64,000 bases of DNA from Paracoccus ravus (GTDB taxonomy: Bacteria > Pseudomonadota > Alphaproteobacteria > Rhodobacterales > Rhodobacteraceae): the NCBI RefSeq assembly GCF_004522175.1, contig NZ_SDEB01000016.1, forward strand, positions 1 through 64,000, read 5' to 3'. Position numbers and translations under genes: made by a program. Shown here piece by piece: positions 29,152-37,612 of the stretch; the first letter of the stretch is position 1, and the number at the start of each line of letters is the position of its first letter. The notes under the pieces are model-generated. The model saw only the letters and a program-made list of their open reading frames with translations, made no database searches and was not told the DNA's origin.

Positions 29152-29667
29152 TCATTGCTGCTGACGCGCGATGTCCTCGATCAGGACGCGCGCGACCTTG
29201 GGTCCTCCTGCCTGCCGCGCCGCCTTGAGAAGGGCGCTCCGCAAACGGTCCAACGAGGGCTGCGAGGTGAAATTCCCGTCAAAGGCGCCGGTATTCGATT
29301 CGATCATCAAGGCGTTCAGCATGGCATCGCGCAGGCGGAATTCCCGTGCCTCGATTTCGGGGCGGGCATCGGCCGAGATTTCCAGCGTCAGGGTCAGGAC
29401 CATGACCGAATCGGTGGATCCATTGCGCAGGATCGGCACGAAGAACTGCTTGGGGAAACGGAACCAGTCATCGCCCTCGCGCTCGCCGTCAAGCAGCGCC
29501 GCATCGGAGTTTGCGGCTCCATCCGTCCCGGCATGGGGATCGCCCCCAATCGCTGCGCTGGCGGTCTCGCCCGGTCCGACGAGCCGGGCGCGAAGCATTT
29601 CGCCCCCCAAGGCGCCCCCGACAAAGGCGGCAATGGCAAGGACGGCAACAATGATTTTATGCAACAT
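29152..29667 (-). CDS. fliL: FliL-like flagellar basal-body-associated protein
   Basis: A 171-residue protein with one N-terminal membrane helix (KIIVAVLAIAAFVGGALGG) and a periplasmic domain with the FliL-like pattern of PILRNGSTDSVMVLTLTLEI and a DAMLNALM helix. It is the last gene of the leftward flagellar operon, 7 bp after flgH. FliL proteins sit around the stator and help torque generation. Similarity is moderate, so the name carries some doubt. Confidence 0.7.
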   Translation of the reverse strand: MLHKIIVAVLAIAAFVGGALGGEMLRARLVGPGETASAAIGGDPHAGTDGAANSDAALLDGEREGDDWFRFPKQFFVPILRNGSTDSVMVLTLTLEISADARPEIEAREFRLRDAMLNALMIESNTGAFDGNFTSQPSLDRLRSALLKAARQAGGPKVARVLIEDIARQQQ

Positions 29668-29674
29668 TATGGCC

Positions 29675-30415
29675 TCAATATGGCATCACGATATCGGCAA
29701 TCTGCTGGCCGTAACGGGGCTGCTGCACATCGCTGATCTGCCCGCGACCGCCATAGGAAATCCGCGCGCCCGCGATGCGATCATAGGCGATCTCGTTGCG
29801 CCGGGCGATATCCGCGGGCCGGACGAAGCCACTGACCGTGAGCACCCGGACCTCGAAATTGACGCGCACCTCCTGGGTGCCCTCGATGCGCAGAACGCCG
29901 TTGGGCAGGCGCTCGACGACCGTTGCGGCGACCCTCAGGGTCAGCTTGTCTCGGCGCGAGATGTTTCCGCTGCCCTTATAGGCCGAGGCGCTTTTCGCAT
30001 CGACCAGTTCATCAAGTCCCGCGCCTTCCGGCAGAATCTCGGCGGCGCGCTGCGGCAGTCCGGCCAGGGCGGGGATGCCGACCTTGTCGGATGCGCTGCG
30101 GCTGCGGCCGGATGTGTTCTGCATCTCGGCCCGGTCGTCGATCTCGATGACGACGGTTAGGATATCGCCCCGCGCCGAGGCCCGCCGCTCGGCCACGAGC
30201 GAATTCTGCGCGGTGGTCCAAAGCGAGGCGCTCTGCGTCGCCCTCTGGGGCAGCCCGTCATACATGCTGTCCGAGGCCACCATGGCCCGGAACTCGGCGC
30301 TGTCCTCGGCACGTGAAAGCCGCGGGGTCTGGCCGATATTCGCGGCACGGCTGCAGGCGCCGAGTCCCAGCAGAAGGGCTGTGCCGAGCAACAGGAAACG
30401 GGTCTTTCTCGTCAT
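29675..30415 (-). CDS. flgH: Flagellar L-ring lipoprotein FlgH
   Basis: A 246-residue L-ring protein that anchors the flagellar rod passage in the outer membrane. A lipoprotein signal ends in the lipobox LGLGAC. Family motifs are DSMYDGLPQRAT, GDILTVVIEIDDRAEM and the LRIEGTQEVRVNFEV region. Start ATG 30415 gives a normal signal peptide. A TTG at 30436 that overlaps the flgA stop would add seven residues and is the alternative. Confidence 0.93.
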   Translation of the reverse strand: MTRKTRFLLLGTALLLGLGACSRAANIGQTPRLSRAEDSAEFRAMVASDSMYDGLPQRATQSASLWTTAQNSLVAERRASARGDILTVVIEIDDRAEMQNTSGRSRSASDKVGIPALAGLPQRAAEILPEGAGLDELVDAKSASAYKGSGNISRRDKLTLRVAATVVERLPNGVLRIEGTQEVRVNFEVRVLTVSGFVRPADIARRNEIAYDRIAGARISYGGRGQISDVQQPRYGQQIADIVMPY

Positions 30416-30432
30416 TCTGGCAATCCGTTCCG

Positions 30433-30849
30433 TCAATGCGACACAAGGACAGTGCCGTCCGGCGCGATGCGGCCGATCAGCGTCGTGCGGGAGCTGTTGT
30501 TCATCACGCGAACCGACTCTCCGATGGCACCCGAGCCCAGGGCTCGGCCCTCGGTCTCGATGCGCAGGGCGGTGTTTTCATAGGCGATGGTCACGATCTG
30601 GTTACGCTCGATGACGGTCGGCGCGGAAAGCTGCGCGGGATCTATGCTGCGGCCCTTGCTGACCATCACCCGCAATTGCTTGCCCGCGAAATGCGATGCC
30701 GCGTCGGTATCGAGAGCGGCCCCATCCGCGCCGCGCAGATCCTCGGCAGTGAGCACGGTCCCGGAATGCAGCGTTCTGGCAGCAAAAATTGCTTCGGCCA
30801 GCGCGGGGCAGGGCGTGGCAAGACAGAGCAGGATGAAAAAGCTGCGCAT
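30433..30849 (-). CDS. flgA: Flagellar P-ring assembly chaperone FlgA
   Basis: A 138-residue periplasmic protein with a Sec signal (FFILLCLATPCPALAEA) and a SAF-type domain: AARTLHSGTVLTAEDL, then GKQLRVMVSKGRSI and a C-terminal VRVMNNSSRTTLIGRI stretch. It helps assemble the P-ring. It is short compared with enterobacterial FlgA, a length common in Rhodobacterales. The start codon shares one base with the flgG stop. Confidence 0.9.
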   Translation of the reverse strand: MRSFFILLCLATPCPALAEAIFAARTLHSGTVLTAEDLRGADGAALDTDAASHFAGKQLRVMVSKGRSIDPAQLSAPTVIERNQIVTIAYENTALRIETEGRALGSGAIGESVRVMNNSSRTTLIGRIAPDGTVLVSH

Positions 30850-31634
30850 CAGCGGACCTGGACCGTGGCGCTCAGCATCTGATCGGCGGCAGTGATGACC
30901 TTCGAGTTCATCTCGTAGCCCCGCTGGGCCTTGATCAACTCGGTGATCTCGCGGACCGGGTCGACCGAGCTTTCCTCGAGATAGCCGGCCCGCAACGTGC
31001 CGAGCCCCTCTTCGCCCGGCGCGGCAACGATCGCCGCGCCCGAGGCAGGGGATTCGAGGAACATGTTCGATCCGATCGCCTCGAGCCCCTTTTCATTGAG
31101 AAAAGTCGCAAGCGTGATCTGGCCCAGATTTTCCGCCTCGACCCGGTCGTTGAAATGGGCGAGGACCTCGCCCGAGGGGCTGATCGAGATGCTGCTGGCC
31201 TCTTGCGGAATGGTGATGTCCGGGATCAGCGGGAAACCTTCGGAGGTGACGATCTGCCCCTCGGCCGAGCGCTTCAGGCTGCCATCCCGGGTATAGGCCG
31301 AAATCCCCGAGGGCATCATCACCTCAAGATAGCCATTGCCGTCGATCGCGACATCGAGTTCCCCATTGGTCTGGACCTGCCCACCCTGTCCCAGCATGAC
31401 CGCGACCGATGCGGGGCGCACCCCCAGCCCAAGCTGGACGCCGGCCGGCACCATCGCGCCCGAGGTCGAGGTCAGCGTGCCGGGACGAGTCGCCTGCTGA
31501 TATTGCAGGTCAGAGAACTCGGCGCGTCGCGGGTTGAAGCCGGTCGTGGACATGTTCGCCAGGTTGTTCGAGATGACCTCGACCCGCATCTGCTGGGCGC
31601 TCATCCCGGTGGCGGCGATCTGAAGAGCCTTCAT
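30849..31634 (-). CDS. flgG: Flagellar distal rod protein FlgG
   Basis: A 261-residue rod protein. The N-terminus MKALQIAATGMSAQQMRVEV with NNLANMSTTGFNPRR, and the C-terminal helix region VREITELIKAQRGYEMNSK, are the paired conserved ends of the rod/hook family. ATG 31634 is chosen because aaggaaat precedes it; an upstream start at 31649 overlaps the flgF stop. It lies between flgF and flgA. Confidence 0.96.
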   Translation of the reverse strand: MKALQIAATGMSAQQMRVEVISNNLANMSTTGFNPRRAEFSDLQYQQATRPGTLTSTSGAMVPAGVQLGLGVRPASVAVMLGQGGQVQTNGELDVAIDGNGYLEVMMPSGISAYTRDGSLKRSAEGQIVTSEGFPLIPDITIPQEASSISISPSGEVLAHFNDRVEAENLGQITLATFLNEKGLEAIGSNMFLESPASGAAIVAAPGEEGLGTLRAGYLEESSVDPVREITELIKAQRGYEMNSKVITAADQMLSATVQVR

Positions 31635-31645
31635 CTGATTTCCTT

Positions 31646-32362
31646 TCAACGCGTGAGCGAGGTGATGGCCTGGCGGATGCGCTTGTCCTCTTGATCCAGG
31701 AAGGACTGGCCCAGTTCATAGGCCCTTTGCACCTCGATCATCCGTGCGATCTCGGCCACCGGCTCGACATTCGATTCCTCGAGAAAGCCCTGCCGGACCT
31801 TGGCTTCCTCTGCTGTTTCGGGGTCCTCGGGGGCCTCGAAAAGCGTCCCGGCGACATGGCGCAGATCCGCCGGATCCGGAGATTCGAAGACGCCGACCCG
31901 GCCGATGGGTGTCCCGTCCGCCGATATTGTCCCGTCCTCGGCGATGCCCAGACTGCGCGTGCCGGGCGGAACCGCGATCGGCGCCTGGCCGTCATCGAGC
32001 AGGGGATGGCCGTCGGGATTGACGATCTCGCCCTCGGCATTGGTGGCGAAGGCGCCGGCGCGGGTCAGGCGGTTGCCCTCGGGGGTCTGGACCATGAAAA
32101 AACCGTCGCCATCAATGGCCAGGTCATGGCTGCTGCCGGTCGCCTGCATCGCGCCCTGGCTCAGATCGACCATCCGGCCCCGGATATTGGCCATCGCCAG
32201 CGTCTCTCCGCCCGATCGCAGCGAGACCATATATTCCGAGAACAACACCCCCTCGCGACGAAAGCCGGTCGTATTGGCATTCGCGATATTATTGGCAATC
32301 GCGCGCATTTCGCGCATCAGCCCGGATTGCCGCGTCAAAGAAGCATAGATCGCATTGTCCAT
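31646..32362 (-). CDS. flgF: Flagellar proximal rod protein FlgF
   Basis: A 238-residue rod protein with the conserved ends NAIYASLTRQSGLMREMR and ANNIANANTTGFRREGV at the N-terminus, and SNVEPVAEIARMIEVQRAYE at the C-terminus. It lies in the operon after fliQ (2-bp gap) and before flgG. Confidence 0.95.
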   Translation of the reverse strand: MDNAIYASLTRQSGLMREMRAIANNIANANTTGFRREGVLFSEYMVSLRSGGETLAMANIRGRMVDLSQGAMQATGSSHDLAIDGDGFFMVQTPEGNRLTRAGAFATNAEGEIVNPDGHPLLDDGQAPIAVPPGTRSLGIAEDGTISADGTPIGRVGVFESPDPADLRHVAGTLFEAPEDPETAEEAKVRQGFLEESNVEPVAEIARMIEVQRAYELGQSFLDQEDKRIRQAITSLTR

Positions 32363-32364
32363 GG

Positions 32365-32631
32365 CTAGCTTCCTGCGACGAGGGGAATGATCTGCTCGGT
32401 AAAGAAATCCGAGAGAATCTCGGTCATGAAGCTCATGCTGACCCAGAATACCACCAGCATCAGGCCGATCTTTGGAACGAAGGTCAGGGTCATTTCCTGG
32501 ACTGAGGTGAGCGCTTGCAGAAGGCCGATGACCACGCCCGCGACAAGCGCGACGATCAGCATCGGCGCGGACATGCGCGCCGCGATCAAGAAAGCCTGTC
32601 GCACCATGTCGAAAATCTGGTTCTCATCCAT
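32365..32631 (-). CDS. fliQ: Flagellar export apparatus protein FliQ
   Basis: An 88-residue protein of two membrane helices (LIVALVAGVVIGLLQALTSV and FVPKIGLMLVVFWVSMSFMT) with the FliQ core motif GLLQALTSVQEMTLTFVPK. It is part of the type III export gate. It lies within the basal-body operon between fliE and flgF. Confidence 0.95.
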   Translation of the reverse strand: MDENQIFDMVRQAFLIAARMSAPMLIVALVAGVVIGLLQALTSVQEMTLTFVPKIGLMLVVFWVSMSFMTEILSDFFTEQIIPLVAGS

Positions 32632-32636
32632 CGCGG

Positions 32637-32918
32637 TCAGACCGGCATACGCAGGATTTCCTGATAAGCTTCGACAACCTTGTCCCGGATGGACACCGCC
32701 GTCTCTAGCGCGAGCTGCGCCTGGGTGATGCTCTGGACCAGTTGATGCGTGTCCGAGGCCCCCGTCATGGCGGCCTGGGCCGAGACATCCACCTGCTGCA
32801 TCACCCGCGCGAACTCGGCCGCGGCGGAACGCAATTCTTCGGACATGCCCCCCGTCGGGGCAAGGGCGGGGCGGGCGCGGTCATAGGCGGCGGCCGCGGC
32901 GATACTCGATGTCATCAT
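32637..32918 (-). CDS. fliE: Flagellar MS-ring/rod junction protein FliE
   Basis: A 93-residue protein with the FliE C-terminal signature: TGASDTHQLVQSITQAQLAL then AVSIRDKVVEAYQEILRMPV. It joins the rod to the MS ring. The gaps to its neighbours are very short (5 bp to fliQ, 10 bp to flgC). Confidence 0.93.
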   Translation of the reverse strand: MMTSSIAAAAAYDRARPALAPTGGMSEELRSAAAEFARVMQQVDVSAQAAMTGASDTHQLVQSITQAQLALETAVSIRDKVVEAYQEILRMPV

Positions 32919-32928
32919 GGCTGGGCTC

Positions 32929-33333
32929 CTATCGGCGGATCAGATCAAGAAGGGCGCTGCTCATCTGGCGGGACTGCTCGAACATGCGCAGATTGGCTTC
33001 GTAGCTGCGCCCGGCCTCGCGCGCGTCAGCGATTTCGACGACAAGATCGACATTCGATCCGGTGTAATAACCCTCGTCATCGGCGAGCGGATGGGCCGGC
33101 TCGAAGATGCGCTGCCGTTCGGTCTGGTCGAGGCGCGTGGGACTGGCTTTGACCCCGCCTGTTGCCCGGCCGAAATCCATTTCCTCCTGAAAGGTCACAA
33201 GCTTGCGGCGGTAGCCGGGAGTGTCGATATTGGCGATGTTTTCCGAGACATGGCGCAGGCGAACCGATTGTGCCCGCATTCCCGAGGCGGCAAGATCGGC
33301 GGCGGAAGCTGGCGTTTTCATCCAATCCCCCAT
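32929..33333 (-). CDS. flgC: Flagellar proximal rod protein FlgC
   Basis: A 134-residue rod protein. SAADLAASGMRAQSVRLRHV, SENIANIDTPGYRRK and the C-terminal ADAREAGRSYEANLRMFEQS match the FlgC ends. The start overlaps the flgB stop by one base, so the two are likely coupled. Confidence 0.94.
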   Translation of the reverse strand: MGDWMKTPASAADLAASGMRAQSVRLRHVSENIANIDTPGYRRKLVTFQEEMDFGRATGGVKASPTRLDQTERQRIFEPAHPLADDEGYYTGSNVDLVVEIADAREAGRSYEANLRMFEQSRQMSSALLDLIRR

Positions 33334-33719
33334 CAGGCGCGGCGACCCAGGCTCGTCCGGATCATGTCCAGCGACGCGCGCGTGATGGCAAGCGACAGAT
33401 CGAATTGCCGCTTTGCCTGAGTCGAGCGGATCATCTCTTCCTCAAGCGAGACGGTGTTGCCATTGGGGGCGGGTTCGCCTTGCGTGTCGGTGACGTTCGA
33501 CGAGGCGGACCAGCCCGACCCCGCGACATGTGCCGGTCGCGTCATGCGCAGTTCGAGCGGCTTTCCCCCGCCGTAGCTCTGTGGAAACGGTGCAAGATCC
33601 TGGGCGCGAAAGCCGGGCGTATCGGCATTGGCGACATTCCGGGCGATGAGCTTCTGCCGGTTCTCGGCATGGGTCGTCAGGGCAGACGCCATCCGGAGGG
33701 TGTCGATCCGGTCAAACAT
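33333..33719 (-). CDS. flgB: Flagellar proximal rod protein FlgB
   Basis: A 128-residue rod protein, first gene of the leftward flagellar operon. ENRQKLIARNVANADTPGFR and KPLELRMTRPAHV at the front and a C-terminal amphipathic helix (AKRQFDLSLAITRASLDMIR) fit FlgB. A good ribosome site (aggagaa) precedes ATG 33719. A near-consensus CtrA box lies 23 bp upstream. Confidence 0.94.
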   Translation of the reverse strand: MFDRIDTLRMASALTTHAENRQKLIARNVANADTPGFRAQDLAPFPQSYGGGKPLELRMTRPAHVAGSGWSASSNVTDTQGEPAPNGNTVSLEEEMIRSTQAKRQFDLSLAITRASLDMIRTSLGRRA

Positions 33720-33741
33720 CGAGGCTTCTCCTCTGTTTCGA

Positions 33742-33757
33742 TAAACCCGGTCTTAAC
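33742..33757. promoter_or_regulatory. Candidate CtrA binding site between flgB and fliI
   Basis: TAAA-CCCGGTC-TTAAC matches the alphaproteobacterial CtrA consensus TTAA-N7-TTAAC at 8 of 9 defined positions. It lies in the 95-bp divergent gap that serves both flgB and fliI. CtrA control of flagellar genes is well known in Caulobacter and Rhodobacterales. Binding here is inferred. Confidence 0.5.
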
Positions 33758-33814
33758 TTCAATTCGTTTAGAAACAGTTTCGCGGATGTCACCTTTCAGA
33801 CGGGACTGGTTAGC

Positions 33815-35131
33815 GTGATGGATAAAATTCAACTGATTACCGCCGAATTGCGGCGACTTCGGAAGGCGCGCTATTTCGGCAAGGTCGTCTCGATCGGTGG
33901 CGGGCTGGTCCGGGTCGCGGGGCTGGTGGTTCATGGCTCGGTGGGCGATCGCGTGGAATTCTTGCGCGAATCCGGCGAAGCAGGCGGCGGCGAGATCGTC
34001 GCGATCGACAGGGGCGAGGTCTCGGTGCTTCCCGATGGCTCGACCGAGGGGCTGTCCATCGGGATCAGGGTCGAGTTACTTTTCGCGCCGCTTCTGGCAC
34101 CAGACGACAGCTGGATCGGGCGGGTGATCGATCCGCTGGGCCGTCCGCTTGACGGGCATCCGATCGACTCGGGCGTGGAGGATCGCGGCTTTCGCGCCCC
34201 CCCGCCGCCGGCGACGCAGCGCAAGCGGCTGGGCGAACGCCTGCGCAGCGGACTCGCGGTTTTCGACACGTTCCTTCCCATTGTCAGGGGGCAGCGGATC
34301 GGGCTCTTTGCCGGTTCCGGTGTGGGCAAGTCGACGTTGCTTTCTGCCCTGGCGCGCGGGGTCGAGGCCGATGTGGTCGTCATCGCGATGATTGGCGAAC
34401 GCGGTCGTGAGCTGCGCGAATTCATCGAAGAGGTGCTCGGCCCTGAGGGGATGAAGCGGGCCGTCATCGTGGCGGCGACCTCGGACCAGTCGCCGCTGAT
34501 GCGCCGGCGCTGCGCCTGGGCGGGCATGACGGTGGCCGAGCATTTCCGGGATCAGGGCAAGCATGTTCTTTTCCTTGCCGATTCCGTCACGCGCTTTGCC
34601 GAGGCACATCGCGAGATCGCGCTCGCCTCGGGTGAAAGCCCCAGCTATCGTGGATTTCCTCCGTCGGTCTCGCATCTCATCATGTCCTTGGCCGAGCGTG
34701 CCGGGCCGGGCGCGATGGGCAGCGGGGATATTACCGCCGTCTTCAGCGTGCTGGTCGCGGGCTCGGACATGGAAGAACCGGTCGCCGATATTCTCCGTGG
34801 CGTGCTGGACGGGCATGTCGTTCTGGACCGCAGCATTGCCGAGCGTGGGCGGTTCCCGGCGGTGGATGTGCTGCGTTCGGTGTCGCGCTCGCTGCCCCAT
34901 GCCGCGACCGAGGCCGAGAATGGCCAACTCGCCCGAGCCCGCGCCGCGCTTGGGCTTTATGCCGAATCCGAATTGATGATTCGCGCCGGTCTTTACGCCC
35001 AGGGTACGGATGCGCGGCTTGATGAGGCGGTCCGCATCTATCCCGCGCTCGACGCGTTCTTTACGCGCAAGAGCGGCAGCGTGCCCGAAAGCTTTCAGAT
35101 GCTGTCATCGGCGCTCCAGCCCGGCAGGTGA
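33815..35131 (+). CDS. fliI: Flagellum-specific export ATPase FliI
   Basis: A 438-residue F1-type ATPase that powers flagellar protein export. Walker A is LFAGSGVGKSTLL, then VVVIAMIGERGREL, the Walker B region HVLFLADSVTRFAEAHRE and the family TAVFSVLVAGSDMEEPVAD region. The start is GTG 33815 or ATG 33818 directly after it. It is encoded opposite the flgB operon and followed by an oppositely oriented extensin-like gene. No stator or filament genes are in the window. Confidence 0.95.
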   Translation: MMDKIQLITAELRRLRKARYFGKVVSIGGGLVRVAGLVVHGSVGDRVEFLRESGEAGGGEIVAIDRGEVSVLPDGSTEGLSIGIRVELLFAPLLAPDDSWIGRVIDPLGRPLDGHPIDSGVEDRGFRAPPPPATQRKRLGERLRSGLAVFDTFLPIVRGQRIGLFAGSGVGKSTLLSALARGVEADVVVIAMIGERGRELREFIEEVLGPEGMKRAVIVAATSDQSPLMRRRCAWAGMTVAEHFRDQGKHVLFLADSVTRFAEAHREIALASGESPSYRGFPPSVSHLIMSLAERAGPGAMGSGDITAVFSVLVAGSDMEEPVADILRGVLDGHVVLDRSIAERGRFPAVDVLRSVSRSLPHAATEAENGQLARARAALGLYAESELMIRAGLYAQGTDARLDEAVRIYPALDAFFTRKSGSVPESFQMLSSALQPGR

Positions 35132-35142
35132 CGGGGCCTGCC

Positions 35143-35973
35143 TCATTGGCAAAGCCGGAATCCGCCCTTGCGCGGCTTGATGTCGAGATGCAGGTGGTCG
35201 TCATGCGCGGCATTGCTGCCCGGACCCAGAACCGTCGAGAAATAAAGGCAGGCACCGGCGCGGATCGCCTGCTGAAACGCCATTTCCATATCGCCGTCGC
35301 CGTCGCGCGGCGCAATCTCCATGCGGCTGCCATCGGAAAAGACCAGCGCCGAAAGGTCAAAGGCGTTTCCGGTGGCGTGTTCCGAAAGTTTCGCGCCCGT
35401 GCCGCCGATCGTCTGCCTGCATTGATAGGTCGAGCCGGGAACCAGCTCACTAAGTGCAGGTCGATCCGGCAGCCGGGAGGCCGCGGGCCGCAAGACGTCG
35501 CGCAGCCAATGGGCCAGGCTTCGCGCGGTGTCGCAATGCATCAAGGCACCCCCGCCCTCGATCCTGAGGCCGGGCAATGGGGCATGCAGGCGAACCGGCC
35601 GCCGGATACCGCAACCGGGTTGTCCGGGCTCGGTAATGGCCTCTGGCTCATCATATTCCGCGCCAAGCAGCGAGAGTTCCAGCAGGCATGCCGCGTGGTC
35701 AAAGGCGCTGGTCTCGGGGATTTGGTCGGGCTGGCCATCGGATTCGGCTGTTTCGGCCGAGAGCGGCGCAGGCTCGGACTCGGGTCTGCGCTCAGGCTCA
35801 GGCTGAGGCTTAGGCTCGGGTCCGGGCTCGGGCTCAGGCTTCGGCTCGGGCGCGGGGCTGGGGTCGGGCATCGGCGCGGTGTTTGCCGCCGGTCGGGGCT
35901 CGGGGCGGGGCGCCTGGGCATGCAGGAAACCGGGCAGCAGAAGAAGCACAAGCATCGCCGCCCGGAGCCGCAT
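35143..35973 (-). CDS. Secreted extensin-like C-terminal domain protein
   Basis: A 276-residue protein with a signal peptide (MRLRAAMLVLLLLPGFLHA), a low-complexity stretch of Pro-Glu/Lys repeats (residues about 25-75) and a C-terminal extensin-like domain: CDTARSLAHWLRDVL, YQCRQTIGG, LSEHATGNAFDLSALVF and DDHLHLDI. The conserved His/Asp residues resemble D-Ala-D-Ala peptidase folds, so action on peptidoglycan is possible. ATG 35973 lies 4 bp after the L,D-transpeptidase stop, so both are probably one unit. Confidence 0.82.
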   Translation of the reverse strand: MRLRAAMLVLLLLPGFLHAQAPRPEPRPAANTAPMPDPSPAPEPKPEPEPGPEPKPQPEPERRPESEPAPLSAETAESDGQPDQIPETSAFDHAACLLELSLLGAEYDEPEAITEPGQPGCGIRRPVRLHAPLPGLRIEGGGALMHCDTARSLAHWLRDVLRPAASRLPDRPALSELVPGSTYQCRQTIGGTGAKLSEHATGNAFDLSALVFSDGSRMEIAPRDGDGDMEMAFQQAIRAGACLYFSTVLGPGSNAAHDDHLHLDIKPRKGGFRLCQ

Positions 35974-35977
35974 TTGG

Positions 35978-37513
35978 TTATTCCACCGAAACCGGCTTGG
36001 CGGGTGGCGGCAGTTTCTGGCCCGTGACATCGTTCAGCGCGGTTGTCGCGGCCATATCCGCCGCGCGCTGCGCCAGCATGTCATCGGCAAGCGCTTCGGC
36101 GCGTGCCAGGGCTTCGCTCAGCGGCTCGCCGCGTTCGGGCGGGGCTGCTCGGGGACGTGTGCCGGTGATGATGCTCACCGCGACGGTCGAGGCGGCTTCC
36201 TGCACGGCGGCAGCGATGGCCTTGGCGCGGACACGCGGTGTGGCGTCACTCGGCTGGATCTCGGCTTGAACGGTCTCGGCCGGTTGGCCGATTAGGCCGG
36301 CGGTGGATGCGCGCATGGGCGGGCGGGCAGAACTGAGGACCAGTCCCGAGGCCTGCGGCCCGGGCGCGACTGCCTGTGTCACATCCGCGATCCCGACCCC
36401 GGGGGCCAGGAACTCGACCGTCGTGACATTTGCCTTGACCATATGCGCCAGTTCGAATGCATCCCAATTCGTCAGCCGCACGCAGCCATGCGACTGGTTG
36501 ACGAACAGCCGCGAAGGCGTCGCGGTTCCGTGGATGCCATAGGTCGGCTCGCTGAGGTCGATCCAGACATTGCCCACCGGCCCGTTCGGACCCGGCGGCA
36601 CGATCAGCACGCGATCGTTCTCGCCCTGCTTGAAATTGCGCTGCGGGTTATAGGTATAGGTCGGGTTGAGCGCGATCGCGTTGACCTTATGCGTACCATG
36701 CGGCGAGGGCGTGTCAGAAGAGCCCACCGTGGCGGGATAATCCGCGACCATCCGGCCATTGGCATCATAGGCGGCGACCCGCCGGGTTTCCTTATCCACG
36801 ATGATGCGGGTCACGGTCGCGCGGATCGGCTTTGCGGGACGTGTCACGCTGATCGTCTCGCCGGGCCGGAAGGCCGCGCCGGGATTGAGCTTGGCGAGGA
36901 ATTTTTCATCCATGTGAAAACGTTCGGCCAGGTTTTCCAGCACCGAAGTGTAGCCCTGCGATGTCATCGCCGCCTTTTCGGCATAGTCGGTCGGGATGCG
37001 GTCCACGAGACCCTCGGCATCCGCTTGGGTGATCGTGTAGGAATTCGTGATCGGCTCGCCTGCATAGGCTTGCAGACGGGACCACACATCAGAATTCATC
37101 CGGCCGGTCATCGGCAATCCGGCGCGTCGCTGGAACGCCTTGATCGCGCTTTCGCTCATGCCGCCGCGCCAGCCATCGACCACCCCCGGCGAGATGCCCG
37201 AGCGGTCAAGGAGGACCTGCACCTTGGCGGTGAGGGCGGATTGCCCATCGGGCAAGTCACCGCCGCGATAGGCCGCATCCTCGAGATCTTGGGCCGAGAC
37301 CGATTTCAACGCCTTGGCCGCGCCGGTGCCGGACTGACCCTGCAACTCGGCGGAGACGGCAGCCTGCACGGGCATGTTCGCCGTAACTTCCACCGCCCGG
37401 ACCGGAGGCCGGACGGCAGTTTGTGCCCGCGCGGGGGTGCTGACGGCGAGAATCGCAGCCGAAATCAGCGATAGGCGCAAGAGCGCGCCTGCATGAGGAA
37501 CGCGGGAGGACAT
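35978..37513 (-). CDS. L,D-transpeptidase with peptidoglycan-binding domain
   Basis: A 511-residue secreted or periplasmic enzyme with a Sec signal ending ARA. A peptidoglycan-binding motif follows (VQVLLDRSGISPGVVDGWRG, AIKAFQRRAG), then a YkuD-type catalytic domain with GIHGTATPS and the active-site SHGCVRLTNWD. Such enzymes form 3-3 cross-links or attach proteins to peptidoglycan. A long C-terminal extension (about 130 residues) has no clear domain. It is followed by the extensin-like gene. Confidence 0.92.
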   Translation of the reverse strand: MSSRVPHAGALLRLSLISAAILAVSTPARAQTAVRPPVRAVEVTANMPVQAAVSAELQGQSGTGAAKALKSVSAQDLEDAAYRGGDLPDGQSALTAKVQVLLDRSGISPGVVDGWRGGMSESAIKAFQRRAGLPMTGRMNSDVWSRLQAYAGEPITNSYTITQADAEGLVDRIPTDYAEKAAMTSQGYTSVLENLAERFHMDEKFLAKLNPGAAFRPGETISVTRPAKPIRATVTRIIVDKETRRVAAYDANGRMVADYPATVGSSDTPSPHGTHKVNAIALNPTYTYNPQRNFKQGENDRVLIVPPGPNGPVGNVWIDLSEPTYGIHGTATPSRLFVNQSHGCVRLTNWDAFELAHMVKANVTTVEFLAPGVGIADVTQAVAPGPQASGLVLSSARPPMRASTAGLIGQPAETVQAEIQPSDATPRVRAKAIAAAVQEAASTVAVSIITGTRPRAAPPERGEPLSEALARAEALADDMLAQRAADMAATTALNDVTGQKLPPPAKPVSVE

Positions 37514-37574
37514 GTTCTTAATCTACTCGTTCTGGTTTATTGTTTTATTTGCCTGTGACGCGAATTTGCGCCGA

Positions 37575-37604
37575 ATGCGGCGTCCTGGCAAGGGTTCGCC
37601 GCAT
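37575..37604. repeat. Perfect 8-bp inverted repeat after the GntR gene
   Basis: Arms atgcggcg 37575-37582 and cgccgcat 37597-37604 are exactly complementary around 14 bases. It sits 8 bp past the stop of the leftward GntR gene, in the 99-bp gap before the L,D-transpeptidase start. There is no T-run after it in the leftward direction, so it is a weak terminator candidate at best. Confidence 0.45.
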
Positions 37605-37612
37605 CGTCCGGA

